From JAEKNW01 sp963677815 (GTDB lineage: Bacteria; Cloacimonadota; Cloacimonadia; Cloacimonadales; JAFGVF01), in contig OY782499.1 in NCBI GenBank assembly GCA_963677815.1, forward strand, positions 2,294,001 to 2,358,000: a DNA stretch of 64,000 bases. The letters are read 5' to 3'. Each line of letters begins with the position of its first letter. The first letter of the stretch is position 1. Positions 49,001-58,039 of the stretch are shown here, one piece after another. The notes below the pieces were generated by a model that ran no database searches, was not told the DNA's origin, and saw nothing but the letters and a program-made list of their open reading frames with translations. A program made the translations under genes and the position numbers.

Positions 49001-50928
49001 AACACTTTATCATTATTGTCTTCTGTTACAGATATGAAATTATTAATAATATCAGCTGATACCTTCTGAACTCTAATTCCATAAACATTTGCCGAAGCTT
49101 CTTTTAAACCATATATATGATTATTTGTGATTACAGCATTATCCGCTTCAGAATTATACTGAACATAAACGCCATAAACTGTAGCTTCAGGTGTATAATA
49201 TTCTGAAGTATAGAAGATATTATTATTGTGGATTGTGTTGTTTTGAGAAGCATCTCTAACATGAAATCCATAATTACCAAAGTTTGAGACATTACAATTC
49301 TTTATTGTGATATTATTAGAAGCATAGATATAATAGGCTCTATCATATTTGATATCATCATCACTTGTATCCGTTATATCAATTCCATCAAAAGTAACAA
49401 AAGATGCACCATTAAATTCAACTACAGAACCTTCAAGATAATTATAATCTATAATTGGATTTTCACCTTGACCACTTTTCTGGAAAATAATTGGGTTTGT
49501 TTCATCAGCTTGTACTGTAATTGCAGAAAGAGAATCTGTAAAAATCTGACCTGCAAGAATATTATAGATTATGCCACCATCTGGAATAATACCTGAATTT
49601 AAAGCAGTGATTGCTTCTTCTAAAGATGAGTAATCGCCATTACCTGTATTATCAATCACATATTCTGTTTCAAGTAAACTAACTAAAGGATTTTCAACAT
49701 TTTCATCAGCACCTATATAAGGATAAGAAGCATGACGCATCTCACTATCATAGTCATCTTGAACATTTTCTAAAGGACTAGCAATAAATATCTGATTCCC
49801 AAGAGATGAAGCAATAAGGTGTAAATCCCCAGTAATAGTTTCTGCAAATTCGGGCATAATTACTTGAGACAATTCGTCCATTGATATTTCATTTCTCCAT
49901 AGGTCAAAATCAGTATATTCTGCTGTCACAAGTCTTCCAAAGAAACCTTCATAAGTAGAAGTATAATATATATTGCTATCTAACTGTACTTGTGGTTGTT
50001 GGAAACTATACCAAACAGCATACTGCTCAATCCCACTTCTGTTGTTAACAAAGATGTTGTTTTTAATAATCACATCACCTGCTCCACCAGAGATACCTAT
50101 ACCATAGCCTGCATCTGTTGAAGTTCCTTCTAAATATACACTATTATAGTAACATTCTATAGTTCTATCGGCACGACCTACAAGACGGATTCCGAAAACT
50201 TTATCATTATTATCATGAGTTAATGAAATCATGTTGTTAGCACAAATACCGGTAACCTGATTAAAATCAATACCATAAATTGTAGAAGTTGCTTCTTTGA
50301 TTCCATAGATTTTGTTCTTTATAACTTCGGCATTCTCCGCTCCAGAATTGTAGGCTATTTGAATACCATATACTGTTGATTCAGATGTGTAAAAATTATC
50401 ACTATAAAAAAGTTCATTATTAACTATACTTGTATTAGTTGTTGCACTTGAAGCTTTAATCCCATACTTACCAAAATCTTGAATAATACAATTTTTTATA
50501 ATTATATTATCACTTGAATCAAGAAAAAATCCAGCTTCATACTTATCTTCATTAGTAATATTTGGGTCTTGAATATGAAGTCCATCAACAGTAATATAGG
50601 CTGCTGAAATAAAATTAAAGACATAATTATCAGTAGTTTCGTTATTGATTATTGGATTTGCTCCTTCCCCATTTTTCTGGATTATAATTGGAGCATTTTC
50701 ACTTGCTACAGCAGTGATTCCAGGGATAGTTTCTGTGAAAGTTTGTCCAGCTGTAATATTCATTACAATTCCACCAGCTGGCATTTCAGTTAATCCATTG
50801 ATGTAGTTAATGCCTTCAGTAATTGTTATATAATCACCAGTACCGCTATTATCAACAGTAATTACTTCTTGTCCAAAAGCTAAAGAAAGTAATAATAACA
50901 TAAATAATACAATAGTCACTCTTTTCAT
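46042..50928 (-). CDS. giant beta-helix/VCBS-repeat surface protein, type IX-secreted
   Basis: A 1628-residue exported protein with a signal peptide ending SLAFGQ. Residues about 20-425 and 427-845 are two copies of one right-handed beta-helix module; compare the starts VDNSGTGDYITITEGINYIN and IDNTGNGDYSSLEEAITALN. Then come ASH-like beta domains (about 850-1070), seven VCBS/FG-GAP-like units (about 1080-1420; DYDNDGDYDILATG, DYNGDGLLDVLYNG, DYNNDGLLDIATAG) whose Asp-rich loops should bind calcium, a fibronectin-III-like domain, and a C-terminal sorting domain ending KTQKMILMK. The fold suggests polysaccharide binding or cleavage. It overlaps the TrmB-like regulator gene by four bases (ATGA), so the two are cotranscribed. 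Confidence 0.86.
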   Translation of the reverse strand: MKRVTIVLFMLLLLSLAFGQEVITVDNSGTGDYITITEGINYINGLTEMPAGGIVMNITAGQTFTETIPGITAVASENAPIIIQKNGEGANPIINNETTDNYVFNFISAAYITVDGLHIQDPNITNEDKYEAGFFLDSSDNIIIKNCIIQDFGKYGIKASSATTNTSIVNNELFYSDNFYTSESTVYGIQIAYNSGAENAEVIKNKIYGIKEATSTIYGIDFNQVTGICANNMISLTHDNNDKVFGIRLVGRADRTIECYYNSVYLEGTSTDAGYGIGISGGAGDVIIKNNIFVNNRSGIEQYAVWYSFQQPQVQLDSNIYYTSTYEGFFGRLVTAEYTDFDLWRNEISMDELSQVIMPEFAETITGDLHLIASSLGNQIFIASPLENVQDDYDSEMRHASYPYIGADENVENPLVSLLETEYVIDNTGNGDYSSLEEAITALNSGIIPDGGIIYNILAGQIFTDSLSAITVQADETNPIIFQKSGQGENPIIDYNYLEGSVVEFNGASFVTFDGIDITDTSDDDIKYDRAYYIYASNNITIKNCNVSNFGNYGFHVRDASQNNTIHNNNIFYTSEYYTPEATVYGVYVQYNSEADNAVITNNHIYGLKEASANVYGIRVQKVSADIINNFISVTEDNNDKVFGLRLDAGNSAMTLNVYYNTVLLSGQGTDDDFCVQKTGTDGVINLQNNIFINRRSGDNDHYVIDYTFGSGTWNADDNAYYCENGSIGSWLNTDCPDLETWQATSATDMNTTIINAEFVSNYDLHLIGSSLGDFALAGNPIQGIEYDIDGDLRHLVNPYKGADENLENPLNPEDQYSITVSPLSLDFGTMYHGNGESIMNFNILNSGIMPLIVDEIVAPQYFNLQYDSEQWLSILTNITIQPAETAVIQVKYANNVPGTVTDSLMISSNSIAEPQVYVDLLANSIPAEVEYSTESITFPATINGSQSALISMQIINLNDMPINFEFVTVSDNFLLGLDGEVTGQTLNNLVLEDTLTLSLAMNFPESGNHSGQLEIHSQLLHDDDTGQIIDLFGETYSFSFQDIEAGMEGFWQSETEAGDYDNDGDYDILATGYVLDSNTSAITIYKNNGNGDFQRIELGLEGTGFGCVDWIDLDNDNDLDIYTSGQYQQNNYISRAYINENGTYTEVETNLPPLKGSNTDWKDYNGDGLLDVLYNGVLDLEFGDVDYTRIYLNQGNYQFEMFAPEIHQISAGDAKFADYNNDGLLDIATAGRVDSWDWRVAVWKNEGNDEFTEIDLGIDGVRYTVVEWGDYNNDGLMDLFVTGSVQLEIPSVLYILRNNGDDTFTNINLPENDTYIAGIRQGDMKIHDLNSDGLLDVIVNGVQNQEWWTGQVHFYQGNDTFVYADSLDALKYGELTMIDYNGDGNSDVLLTGRYDYLDYYCNLYENQTELTNTAPQAPSMLSAQVNDDLVALEWGMGSDAETPQLGLTYNIKVGTSSGGNEIFASMSTDDGFLLRPHKGNMLNSLACSINNLQNGTYYVSVQTIDNSYLGSAFSDEITFEITNGIVSNDDNNVTPTITRLNKNYPNPFNPETTISFDLNRNQNVKLEIYNVLGQKVKTLCNDNLQAGNHKYVWNGTDQNNRKVASGIYFAKMTSKSLTKTQKMILMK

Positions 50929-51752
50929 TTTTGTTCTCCTTTAATTGATTTCAAATATTCTTTTAGAGGTGTTCCTTCATCAAAATAAGAATGGAAGGTC
51001 TTAACATACATTTTTGCCAATTGAGCATTATCGATAAACATTGAAGTATGACTTGTCATAATCATATCTTTATTTGCTATACTTAGTATTACTCGAGTCC
51101 TATCTAATACAATAAGCTTAGTATGAACTTCATCAACTACCCTTACTTCAGCACCAATATCTTCCCAAAGTTCTAGAAAATGCACAAAATCTGGATTTGC
51201 GATATCAGCTTTTTCTGTTACAAACTTATACTTTAATCCGGGAAAATAAGCGACTTTACCCCTCTTCTGGACTGCTGAGAAATCAATCACATAAGGAGCT
51301 TTGTTCATAGTAAGAATTTCTTGCTTAACATCTTTACCATATTCATTGATTTTTTCTAGAATTTCATTATTTCCCACAATTACTTCAATGTGCTTACTAG
51401 GGTCATCATCTTGCTTTTGTGATAATTCAAATACAGGTTCTAGTTCTTCAGATATGAGATGAATACTTTTCACTTTGTTTTCATACTCAATTTTATTCTT
51501 TTCTAATAAATTGTTAAAAGCAAAGCGTGGATTGATTGCATTGAATTTCTTGATTTTGTCTTCATCCGATTTTTTACAAAAGCCCTTATCGTAGAGCAAA
51601 TTTATGACCTCATAAACTCTTGTTCTAGGGACATTAGCTAAGTTAGCTAACTCTGTTGCAGAGAGATCAGGTTTTTGTAGTAAGACATGATATACACTTG
51701 CTTCATATTTGGTTAATCCAATATTAACTAACCTTTCAATAATATCAGGCAT
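50925..51752 (-). CDS. TrmB-family transcriptional regulator
   Basis: A 275-residue protein. Residues about 5-75 form a winged helix-turn-helix of the TrmB type (LTKYEASVYHVLLQKPDLSATELA ... VPRTRVYEVINLLYDKGF, shown in pieces). A coiled coil follows (about 90-115), then an effector domain related to phospholipase-D folds (about 120-265; EVRVVDEVHTKLIVLD). TrmB regulators, best known in Archaea, bind sugars and control sugar uptake genes. Here the gene is translationally coupled to a giant surface protein. A palindrome and promoter lie upstream, so autoregulation of the pair is likely. The ligand is unknown. Confidence 0.85.
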   Translation of the reverse strand: MPDIIERLVNIGLTKYEASVYHVLLQKPDLSATELANLANVPRTRVYEVINLLYDKGFCKKSDEDKIKKFNAINPRFAFNNLLEKNKIEYENKVKSIHLISEELEPVFELSQKQDDDPSKHIEVIVGNNEILEKINEYGKDVKQEILTMNKAPYVIDFSAVQKRGKVAYFPGLKYKFVTEKADIANPDFVHFLELWEDIGAEVRVVDEVHTKLIVLDRTRVILSIANKDMIMTSHTSMFIDNAQLAKMYVKTFHSYFDEGTPLKEYLKSIKGEQK

Positions 51753-51813
51753 TTTGAACTCCCATTAATCCATTAATGTTTTTGTTTTTTTGAAATCGCT
51801 ATCTAATGGTCAA

Positions 51814-51841
51814 ATTTTATTACTTAATAAATTCTAGTCAA
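51814..51841 (-). promoter_or_regulatory. sigma70-type promoter of the regulator/beta-helix operon
   Basis: On the minus strand, TTGACT (51836-51841), a 16-base spacer and TAAAAT (51814-51819). The leader to the ATG at 51752 is about 55 nt and includes a direct repeat ATTAATGGATTAATGG. Confidence 0.5.
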
Positions 51842-51847
51842 TATTTA

Positions 51848-51869
51848 TTTGTAACTCTCTAGTTACAAA
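51848..51869. promoter_or_regulatory. candidate operator of the TrmB-like regulator
   Basis: A perfect 9-bp inverted repeat TTTGTAACT/AGTTACAAA with a 4-base centre, ending six bases upstream of the -35 box of the regulator's own promoter. Position and size fit a dimer site of a winged helix regulator. Confidence 0.5.
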
Positions 51870-51941
51870 TTCTTATTTTATTAAAATATTCCTTTATTTA
51901 TGCTGTTTTATATCAGGAAATTATTTTTATAAAAATAGAAA

Positions 51942-51964
51942 AAGCCTCGCAAAATGCGAGGCTT
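51942..51964 (-). terminator. terminator after the 1933-residue surface protein gene
   Basis: A 10-bp stem AAGCCTCGCA/TGCGAGGCTT with a 3-base loop, followed on the minus strand by TTTCTATTTTT. A further small hairpin ATCCCT/AGGGAT (51983-51997) lies between the stop codon and this terminator. Confidence 0.88.
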
Positions 51965-52002
51965 GATTAAGGTTTATTATTTATCCCTAACAGGGATTAA
52001 TT

Positions 52003-55000
52003 TTATTTCATTAAGATCATTTTCTTAGTTGAACTAAATTTGCCATTTCTCATTTTGTAGAAATAGACACCTGAAGCAACAGCTTTATTATTATCATCTT
52101 TACCATTCCAAACTACACTATGACTTCCAGCTTTTCTATAATCATTAAGAAGAGTTTTAACTTTTTGTCCTCTTACATTATAGATTTCAATAGCAACATT
52201 ACCAGATTCTTTAGTAGTGAAAGCTATTGAGGTTTCTGGATTAAATGGATTAGGATAGTTCTGAGCTAATGAATTAATCTGTGGAATATTTTCTACATTT
52301 TCATTATCAACACCATCATCTGTAGAGTCAATTCTGAAGTTATCCATCATGAAGATAAAAGCATCATCACTAACACATTGGATAGCAAATCTAACAGTTG
52401 TTCCTGTTAACTCACTTACGTTGAAGTTATAAAGAGTCCATTCTGTTGGAGCTTCTAAATAATCAATACCTTGATGGAGTGAGAATTCGAAATCTTCAGG
52501 TTCTGTTCCACCAAGAGACATTTTAGCTCTGAATCTTTCAAGACCGAACTCATCTGTATAAGACTTAGCATAGAAGGAAACTACTGAAGTTGTTCCTATA
52601 GTAAATCTAGGAGTAATTATCCAATCATCATTTGGTCCTTCTGTAGCAGCAAAAGATGTTAAGTACTTGTCTCCACTTTGAGGAAGCATATCTTGGATTG
52701 GTGGTACTGTAGCTGATGGATTGAATACCATGTAAGACATAGCTTCGCCAGCATTAGCATAATCAACATTACTGATAGTGTAGGTATTTGAACCATCAAC
52801 ATCATGTTGGAGCCATCCTGGTAAGTTAAGAGCAAAATCATTATGTTCTTCAAAATCATCACCCCACATTGGTTCACCAATGTTATAATAGATGATTATT
52901 GCAGTATTTGATGGTAATGAGAAACCTTCAGGGTCATCATACATACCAACTACATGATAGTGATACTCTGTACCAACAACAACATTTGCATCATGATAAA
53001 GATTAGTTCCAATAGGAATCATATCTTCAGTAATAACTTCACCATCTCTATAAACATTATAACCTGTAAGATATCTTTCGTAAGGTGGTTCTTCCCAGGT
53101 AAGAGCAACATAACCAGATTGATTTGATGCTTCTAAGTTAAGAGGAGCATTGAAGTCATAGTTATAATTAGCATCAACATAGAGGTTATACAAACCAGTA
53201 TCGTCTCTAGTTAATCTTTCATTTTCTCCATTTTCATTCTTTCTAGTATGAGGAGGGGTTGCACCTTCAGGATAAACATTTGATTTAGCAACTCTAAGAT
53301 AATAATCACCACTTTGAGGTAATACAAATTCAATATTTGAACCATTATCTAGATAGACAGCAGGGTCAATTTCATTAGCATCACTTGCTGGACCATATAA
53401 CCACATTGAAGGGTTAACAGCTGAACCACCAGCATCTTCTACTGAGCAAAGCAGAGTATCACTAATACCCATAGCAGGGATTTTATACCAATCAATATCA
53501 CCGATAGGCATAATTGCATAAGTGTCACCTTCTACAGGAAGAGTTAGTGTTGCAGCATCTTCTGGAACATCATTATTATCATCAGCATAAGCATAACCAG
53601 AAATCATAACTTCATGAGTTTCTCTAGTTGCATTATCTACTATTTGGATGGTAGCAGATTTATTTCCCTCAGAATCAGGTGTAAATGATACACCGATAGT
53701 AGCTATATCATTAAATGGTAATACTAAAGGATAAGTATTATTATCTGTTGTGATAGTAAATTGGTCTGCATCAGCCCCAGTAATAGTAGGAGCATTTGCA
53801 ACTGTAACATCTTGAAGACCGATTGATCGCATAGTTATAGTCTTTTCTAATGAAGTACCGTCAACAGGAGTCATTTCAAAAAGAGTATTAGTAGGATAAA
53901 CAGTTAAATCTGGAGCATTAGGAATATCTCCAAACTCAAGTTGCACGTTTGCATAGGAATTACGTTGATAGTTAGCTGTAGGTGGTGCTGCAGGGTCTGG
54001 AACTGTAGAATCACTATAGAAAACGAGAGATCTTGTTACATCACTTGCAGTACAATAGAATTCATCACCAGAAGCATGATATTGAGGAACAGTATGGAAT
54101 ACACCAACTACTAGGTTTTGAGTGTTATCATAAATAAATGGAATATCTAATTCAAATTCAACCCAACCATCTTCAGCTGGAACTGTAATAGTTCCATCAA
54201 AAACTTCCATTAATGATTCAGCACTTATCCAAGAATCACCATCAGCAAAATCAACTTCTGAAGTTAAGCCCATATATATTTTCATATCATCTGGACCCCA
54301 AGCAGAGTTACCATTATAATGCCAAGAAATCTTTTCAATTCTTTGATCTGCAATACCAATCTCACCTGCATAGTAAATAGTTTGAGACCAGGTATGTCTG
54401 TACCAAGGTTCGAACGGAATGCTTTGTCCGACTAATTCTCCATTGCCAATAATAGCAATGTTATCAGGAAGAGCAGGTAAGATATAAGCTGTTGTAGCTA
54501 TTTCTAAAGAAGGAATATTAGTATCATTAGAATTAATTGTGAAAGAACCTGAATAATCTCCTTCAGCTATTGGGGTTAAACTAACTGCAACAGTTTGACT
54601 TTCATTAGGTTGAACAGTAATTTCATTAGGAGTAAAAGCTAATTCATCACCATCTTGTGAGAAATCAACTTCTAGAGGAGCTATACCCCAGTTTTCAATA
54701 TTTAACTGAGCTACACCTGTTCTATTTAAGTAAACTTCTCCAAAGTTAAGTGTGTCTTGAGTAACTACAATAGCAGGACCAGTTGGAATGCTTTCGATGA
54801 AGAAATTATCTATATAAACTGAAAGATAAGTAGCACCAGTACCTAAATATTGAAGTGCAATAAATTGATCATTTTCAGGAGCATTAACAAAGGCATGCTG
54901 GAACTGTTGATATGCAGTTGTAGTATAGACTGTATCACGAGCAGTGAAGTTAATATCACCACTATTATTTGTAGAAGTTCCAATAATTATACCAGCACCA

Positions 55001-57804
55001 GCAGTTGATGATTTAGCCATGAAACGAATTCTTTTAGTAGCTAAATCACTTACAGGAGGTGTAATAGCAGTCATTTCAGCTTCAGCATCAGCAGAATTAT
55101 AGAATCTAAGGCTACCTTCACCTTCATAAGCAGAAGTATTAATACTTGCATTTGCATAATCTGAAGTGCTGTTAACAAGAGTGCTCCAATCTGCCGGAAG
55201 AGAACCAGTTTCATATCCTTCAAATCCTTCGAAATGAGGGAATTCTGTAATCATCGCATCATAACCTGTACCTGTTAAAGGAATAACAGTTTGGTTAGAT
55301 TGATCATCAGTGATAGTAAGGTTAGCAGTGAAATCACCTTCAGTTAATGGGTGAAAATTCACTCCGATATTAATTGTTTCATTAGTAATGCTCAAAGGAT
55401 AGTCGTTATCATCAACTAAGATAAAGTCGGTATCTTGGTCTAAGGTAATACTATTAATTATCAAAGTTCCTAAACCGATATTACGGATAGTAAATTCAGC
55501 TTGAGAAGATGTATTTAGAATAGTATTAGGATAAGTCCATTCTTGAGGAGTAATCAGAGCAAGAGGTCCAGTAGGCATTTCTTCAATTGTAACCTCATCA
55601 ATATAGACGTAGTCATAAGTATTTAAGAAAGAATCTGCTTGGAAAACGATGAATTGATTAGTTTGGTCATCAACATTCAAATTAACATAGAATTCTTGAT
55701 ATTCTGTTGTTAAAGTAACAGTATCTATGAGTTCAAAGTCTTCCATGCTATTATTACTATTGTTAACACCTATTTTAAGTTGAGTATCTACATCTGAAGA
55801 TTTAGCATATAATCTAACTCTTTTAGTGGTTAAGCCAGAGATAGGAGGAGTAACAGCTATAAGATCAGCTTCAAGGTCTCCAGAGTTATAGAATCTAAAT
55901 GAACTTTCACCTTCATAAGGATTTGATAATATTACACCGGCATTAGCATAATTATTTGCTGAGTTTATGATTGAATTCCAATCTTGAGGTAGTGTATTGG
56001 CTTCAAGTCCTTCAAAGCCTTCTGTATGAGGGAAATCATAGATCATTGCATCATAGCCACTACCACTTAAAGGTATCACAGTATCACCAATTTCTGCATC
56101 ATTGATAGTTATGTTACCAGTGAAGTCTCCAACAGTTAAAGGATGGAAAGTTACAGTAAACTGAGCAAAGTCGTCAGTTATGCTAAGAGGATAAGTATTA
56201 TCATCACTAATAATGAAATCTGTATTTTGATCAAGACTTACACTATTAATAGTTAGACTACCTAAACCAGTATTTCGCATAGTAAAGGTAACAGTATTTG
56301 CTGACGAGTTGATAATTGTATTTTCCCAGCTATATTCTTCAGGAGTTACCATAAGTTGAGGAGTAGTAGGCACATCACCCATAGTTAATAAGACATTAGG
56401 AATGAAGGCTAAGATTGTACCGTCAGCAGGAGTAATGAAGTCACTGTTAACAGAATCAGAATAATAATAAATACTCTTATTACCATTTGTAGCTGTACAG
56501 AAGAATTCATCACTAGAAGATGTATAACCTTGAGTATTTGATTCAAAAGCAATCACTAAATTGTCTTCATTGTTATAGTTAAAAGGAACTGTTAAAGGAA
56601 TAGTTACCCAACCTTCTTCAGCTGGAACTGTTAAAGGACCATCATAAGCTAAAACGAAAGTATCAATTGGTAACCATGAAGTACCATCTGTAAATTCATC
56701 AAGTTCAGTATGACCAAGATACAATTGAACATTATCTTCTGTCCATGAAGTATTACCATTATAATAATATGATACTTGTTCAATTCTCTGATTTTCAACA
56801 TCAATCGCAGATTGGTCATAAATTGATTGAGAAATTGTATAGCCATAGTATGGTTCCATAGGTAGATGTTGGTTTGTCTCAGTTCCGTTACCAAGGACAA
56901 TAGATCCGTCTTCAGCACTAGTTCCAAAAGACCAAATAGGACTGGACACTAGATATTGTGAAATATTATTACCTGAAACCACTTTCCAGTAATATGTTGT
57001 TAAAGATTCTAGTTCATCAACTGAGTAAGTCTCTTGATTGTAGTTATCAACAAGAAGTGCTGTTTCACTCATACTTGAAACTTCTTCTAATACATCACTA
57101 AGATAAACTTTAACCCAGTCTGTATCTTCACCATTAGTCCATGCTAGTTCAACAGGTGGTTCAAGACCAAATTCTCCATTTTCAGGAGCTGTTAAAGTAG
57201 CCATACTTGGTTCATTTTCAGCAGCAAAATGGAATCTTGTATTTGGAAAAACTGCGGACAAAGTACCAGTTGTAGCTGGGAAAGTATTATCTGCATATTT
57301 GTATACTGCTTGTTCAGGACTTGCATTAGTAGCCATAAAACTTGGTTGTCCACTAACATAAGAACCATCATTATTAACAAAATAAAGTTCTAGATTATCT
57401 GTTCCATTATAATCAAAAGCAGTATCTAGAGCGATATCAATCCAACCTTGACCTGTAAAAGTTAAATCTCCAGAGAATACTAACTCATAAGAATCATCAG
57501 TTGCAGGATCAATATAATCTGTAGATGCTATTGAAGTTGCTGTAGTATGTTTTAGATAAATTGATTGTCCAACCATACTATAATTGTTTGGTGTGTTTGA
57601 AACATTATATGAAATTGAGTTAATCTCCATTTCATTTAATAAATCAGTTTGTAAATAAATAGTTCTTGACCAGCCATAATCATAAAAGCCATAAGCTGGA
57701 ATATAGCTAGTTGTTTCAGTACCTGTTCCAACTTCTACATAGATAGCATTTACTGATACCATGAGAAGCATAAGAATTGTTACGAAAAGTAATTTTTTTC
57801 GCAT
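52003..57804 (-). CDS. giant modular surface protein, type IX-secreted (paralogue 1)
   Basis: A 1933-residue protein. An in-frame ATG at 57855 is open, but the ATG at 57804 has AAGGAG seven bases upstream and starts a good signal peptide (MRKKLLFVTILMLLMVSVNA), so I use it. Modules in order: N-terminal beta module (EVGTGTETTSYIPAYGFYDY), fibronectin-III-like, a second related module (GNGTETNQHLPMEPYYGY), then two tandem units of ASH-like plus beta-sandwich domains (PHTEGFEG and PHFEGFEG), another ASH domain, a third module, a pre-peptidase-like domain (DIDWYKIPAMG), fibronectin-III, a MAM-like sandwich (PMWGDDFEEH), and a sorting domain (LAQNYPNPFNPETSIAF to KKMILMK). Likely an adhesin or filament; no enzyme motif. 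Confidence 0.86.
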   Translation of the reverse strand: MRKKLLFVTILMLLMVSVNAIYVEVGTGTETTSYIPAYGFYDYGWSRTIYLQTDLLNEMEINSISYNVSNTPNNYSMVGQSIYLKHTTATSIASTDYIDPATDDSYELVFSGDLTFTGQGWIDIALDTAFDYNGTDNLELYFVNNDGSYVSGQPSFMATNASPEQAVYKYADNTFPATTGTLSAVFPNTRFHFAAENEPSMATLTAPENGEFGLEPPVELAWTNGEDTDWVKVYLSDVLEEVSSMSETALLVDNYNQETYSVDELESLTTYYWKVVSGNNISQYLVSSPIWSFGTSAEDGSIVLGNGTETNQHLPMEPYYGYTISQSIYDQSAIDVENQRIEQVSYYYNGNTSWTEDNVQLYLGHTELDEFTDGTSWLPIDTFVLAYDGPLTVPAEEGWVTIPLTVPFNYNNEDNLVIAFESNTQGYTSSSDEFFCTATNGNKSIYYYSDSVNSDFITPADGTILAFIPNVLLTMGDVPTTPQLMVTPEEYSWENTIINSSANTVTFTMRNTGLGSLTINSVSLDQNTDFIISDDNTYPLSITDDFAQFTVTFHPLTVGDFTGNITINDAEIGDTVIPLSGSGYDAMIYDFPHTEGFEGLEANTLPQDWNSIINSANNYANAGVILSNPYEGESSFRFYNSGDLEADLIAVTPPISGLTTKRVRLYAKSSDVDTQLKIGVNNSNNSMEDFELIDTVTLTTEYQEFYVNLNVDDQTNQFIVFQADSFLNTYDYVYIDEVTIEEMPTGPLALITPQEWTYPNTILNTSSQAEFTIRNIGLGTLIINSITLDQDTDFILVDDNDYPLSITNETINIGVNFHPLTEGDFTANLTITDDQSNQTVIPLTGTGYDAMITEFPHFEGFEGYETGSLPADWSTLVNSTSDYANASINTSAYEGEGSLRFYNSADAEAEMTAITPPVSDLATKRIRFMAKSSTAGAGIIIGTSTNNSGDINFTARDTVYTTTAYQQFQHAFVNAPENDQFIALQYLGTGATYLSVYIDNFFIESIPTGPAIVVTQDTLNFGEVYLNRTGVAQLNIENWGIAPLEVDFSQDGDELAFTPNEITVQPNESQTVAVSLTPIAEGDYSGSFTINSNDTNIPSLEIATTAYILPALPDNIAIIGNGELVGQSIPFEPWYRHTWSQTIYYAGEIGIADQRIEKISWHYNGNSAWGPDDMKIYMGLTSEVDFADGDSWISAESLMEVFDGTITVPAEDGWVEFELDIPFIYDNTQNLVVGVFHTVPQYHASGDEFYCTASDVTRSLVFYSDSTVPDPAAPPTANYQRNSYANVQLEFGDIPNAPDLTVYPTNTLFEMTPVDGTSLEKTITMRSIGLQDVTVANAPTITGADADQFTITTDNNTYPLVLPFNDIATIGVSFTPDSEGNKSATIQIVDNATRETHEVMISGYAYADDNNDVPEDAATLTLPVEGDTYAIMPIGDIDWYKIPAMGISDTLLCSVEDAGGSAVNPSMWLYGPASDANEIDPAVYLDNGSNIEFVLPQSGDYYLRVAKSNVYPEGATPPHTRKNENGENERLTRDDTGLYNLYVDANYNYDFNAPLNLEASNQSGYVALTWEEPPYERYLTGYNVYRDGEVITEDMIPIGTNLYHDANVVVGTEYHYHVVGMYDDPEGFSLPSNTAIIIYYNIGEPMWGDDFEEHNDFALNLPGWLQHDVDGSNTYTISNVDYANAGEAMSYMVFNPSATVPPIQDMLPQSGDKYLTSFAATEGPNDDWIITPRFTIGTTSVVSFYAKSYTDEFGLERFRAKMSLGGTEPEDFEFSLHQGIDYLEAPTEWTLYNFNVSELTGTTVRFAIQCVSDDAFIFMMDNFRIDSTDDGVDNENVENIPQINSLAQNYPNPFNPETSIAFTTKESGNVAIEIYNVRGQKVKTLLNDYRKAGSHSVVWNGKDDNNKAVASGVYFYKMRNGKFSSTKKMILMK

Positions 57805-57980
57805 AGTCACTCCTTTTTCTTTTTTCCTTAATTTTGAGTTGTGCTTATATTTCATTTTTTAAGAATTCGAAGTTATTTGTGCTTAGTTAATTTCTACATT
57901 AGAACTTTACCTATATACGAAATATTGATTGTAAGAAAAATTTGGCAAGAACTTTTTTAATTATTTTTTAACAAATAAAA

Positions 57981-58003
57981 AGCCTCGCAAAATGCGAGGC
58001 TTG
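57981..58003 (-). terminator. terminator after the 1670-residue surface protein gene
   Basis: A stem identical to the one at 51942 (AAGCCTCGCA/TGCGAGGCTT), followed on the minus strand by TTTTTATTTG. A hairpin ATCCC/GGGAT at 58021-58034 lies between the stop codon and the terminator. Confidence 0.88.
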
Positions 58004-58039
58004 ATTAAGTATTATTATTTATCCCAGAAGGGATTAATA

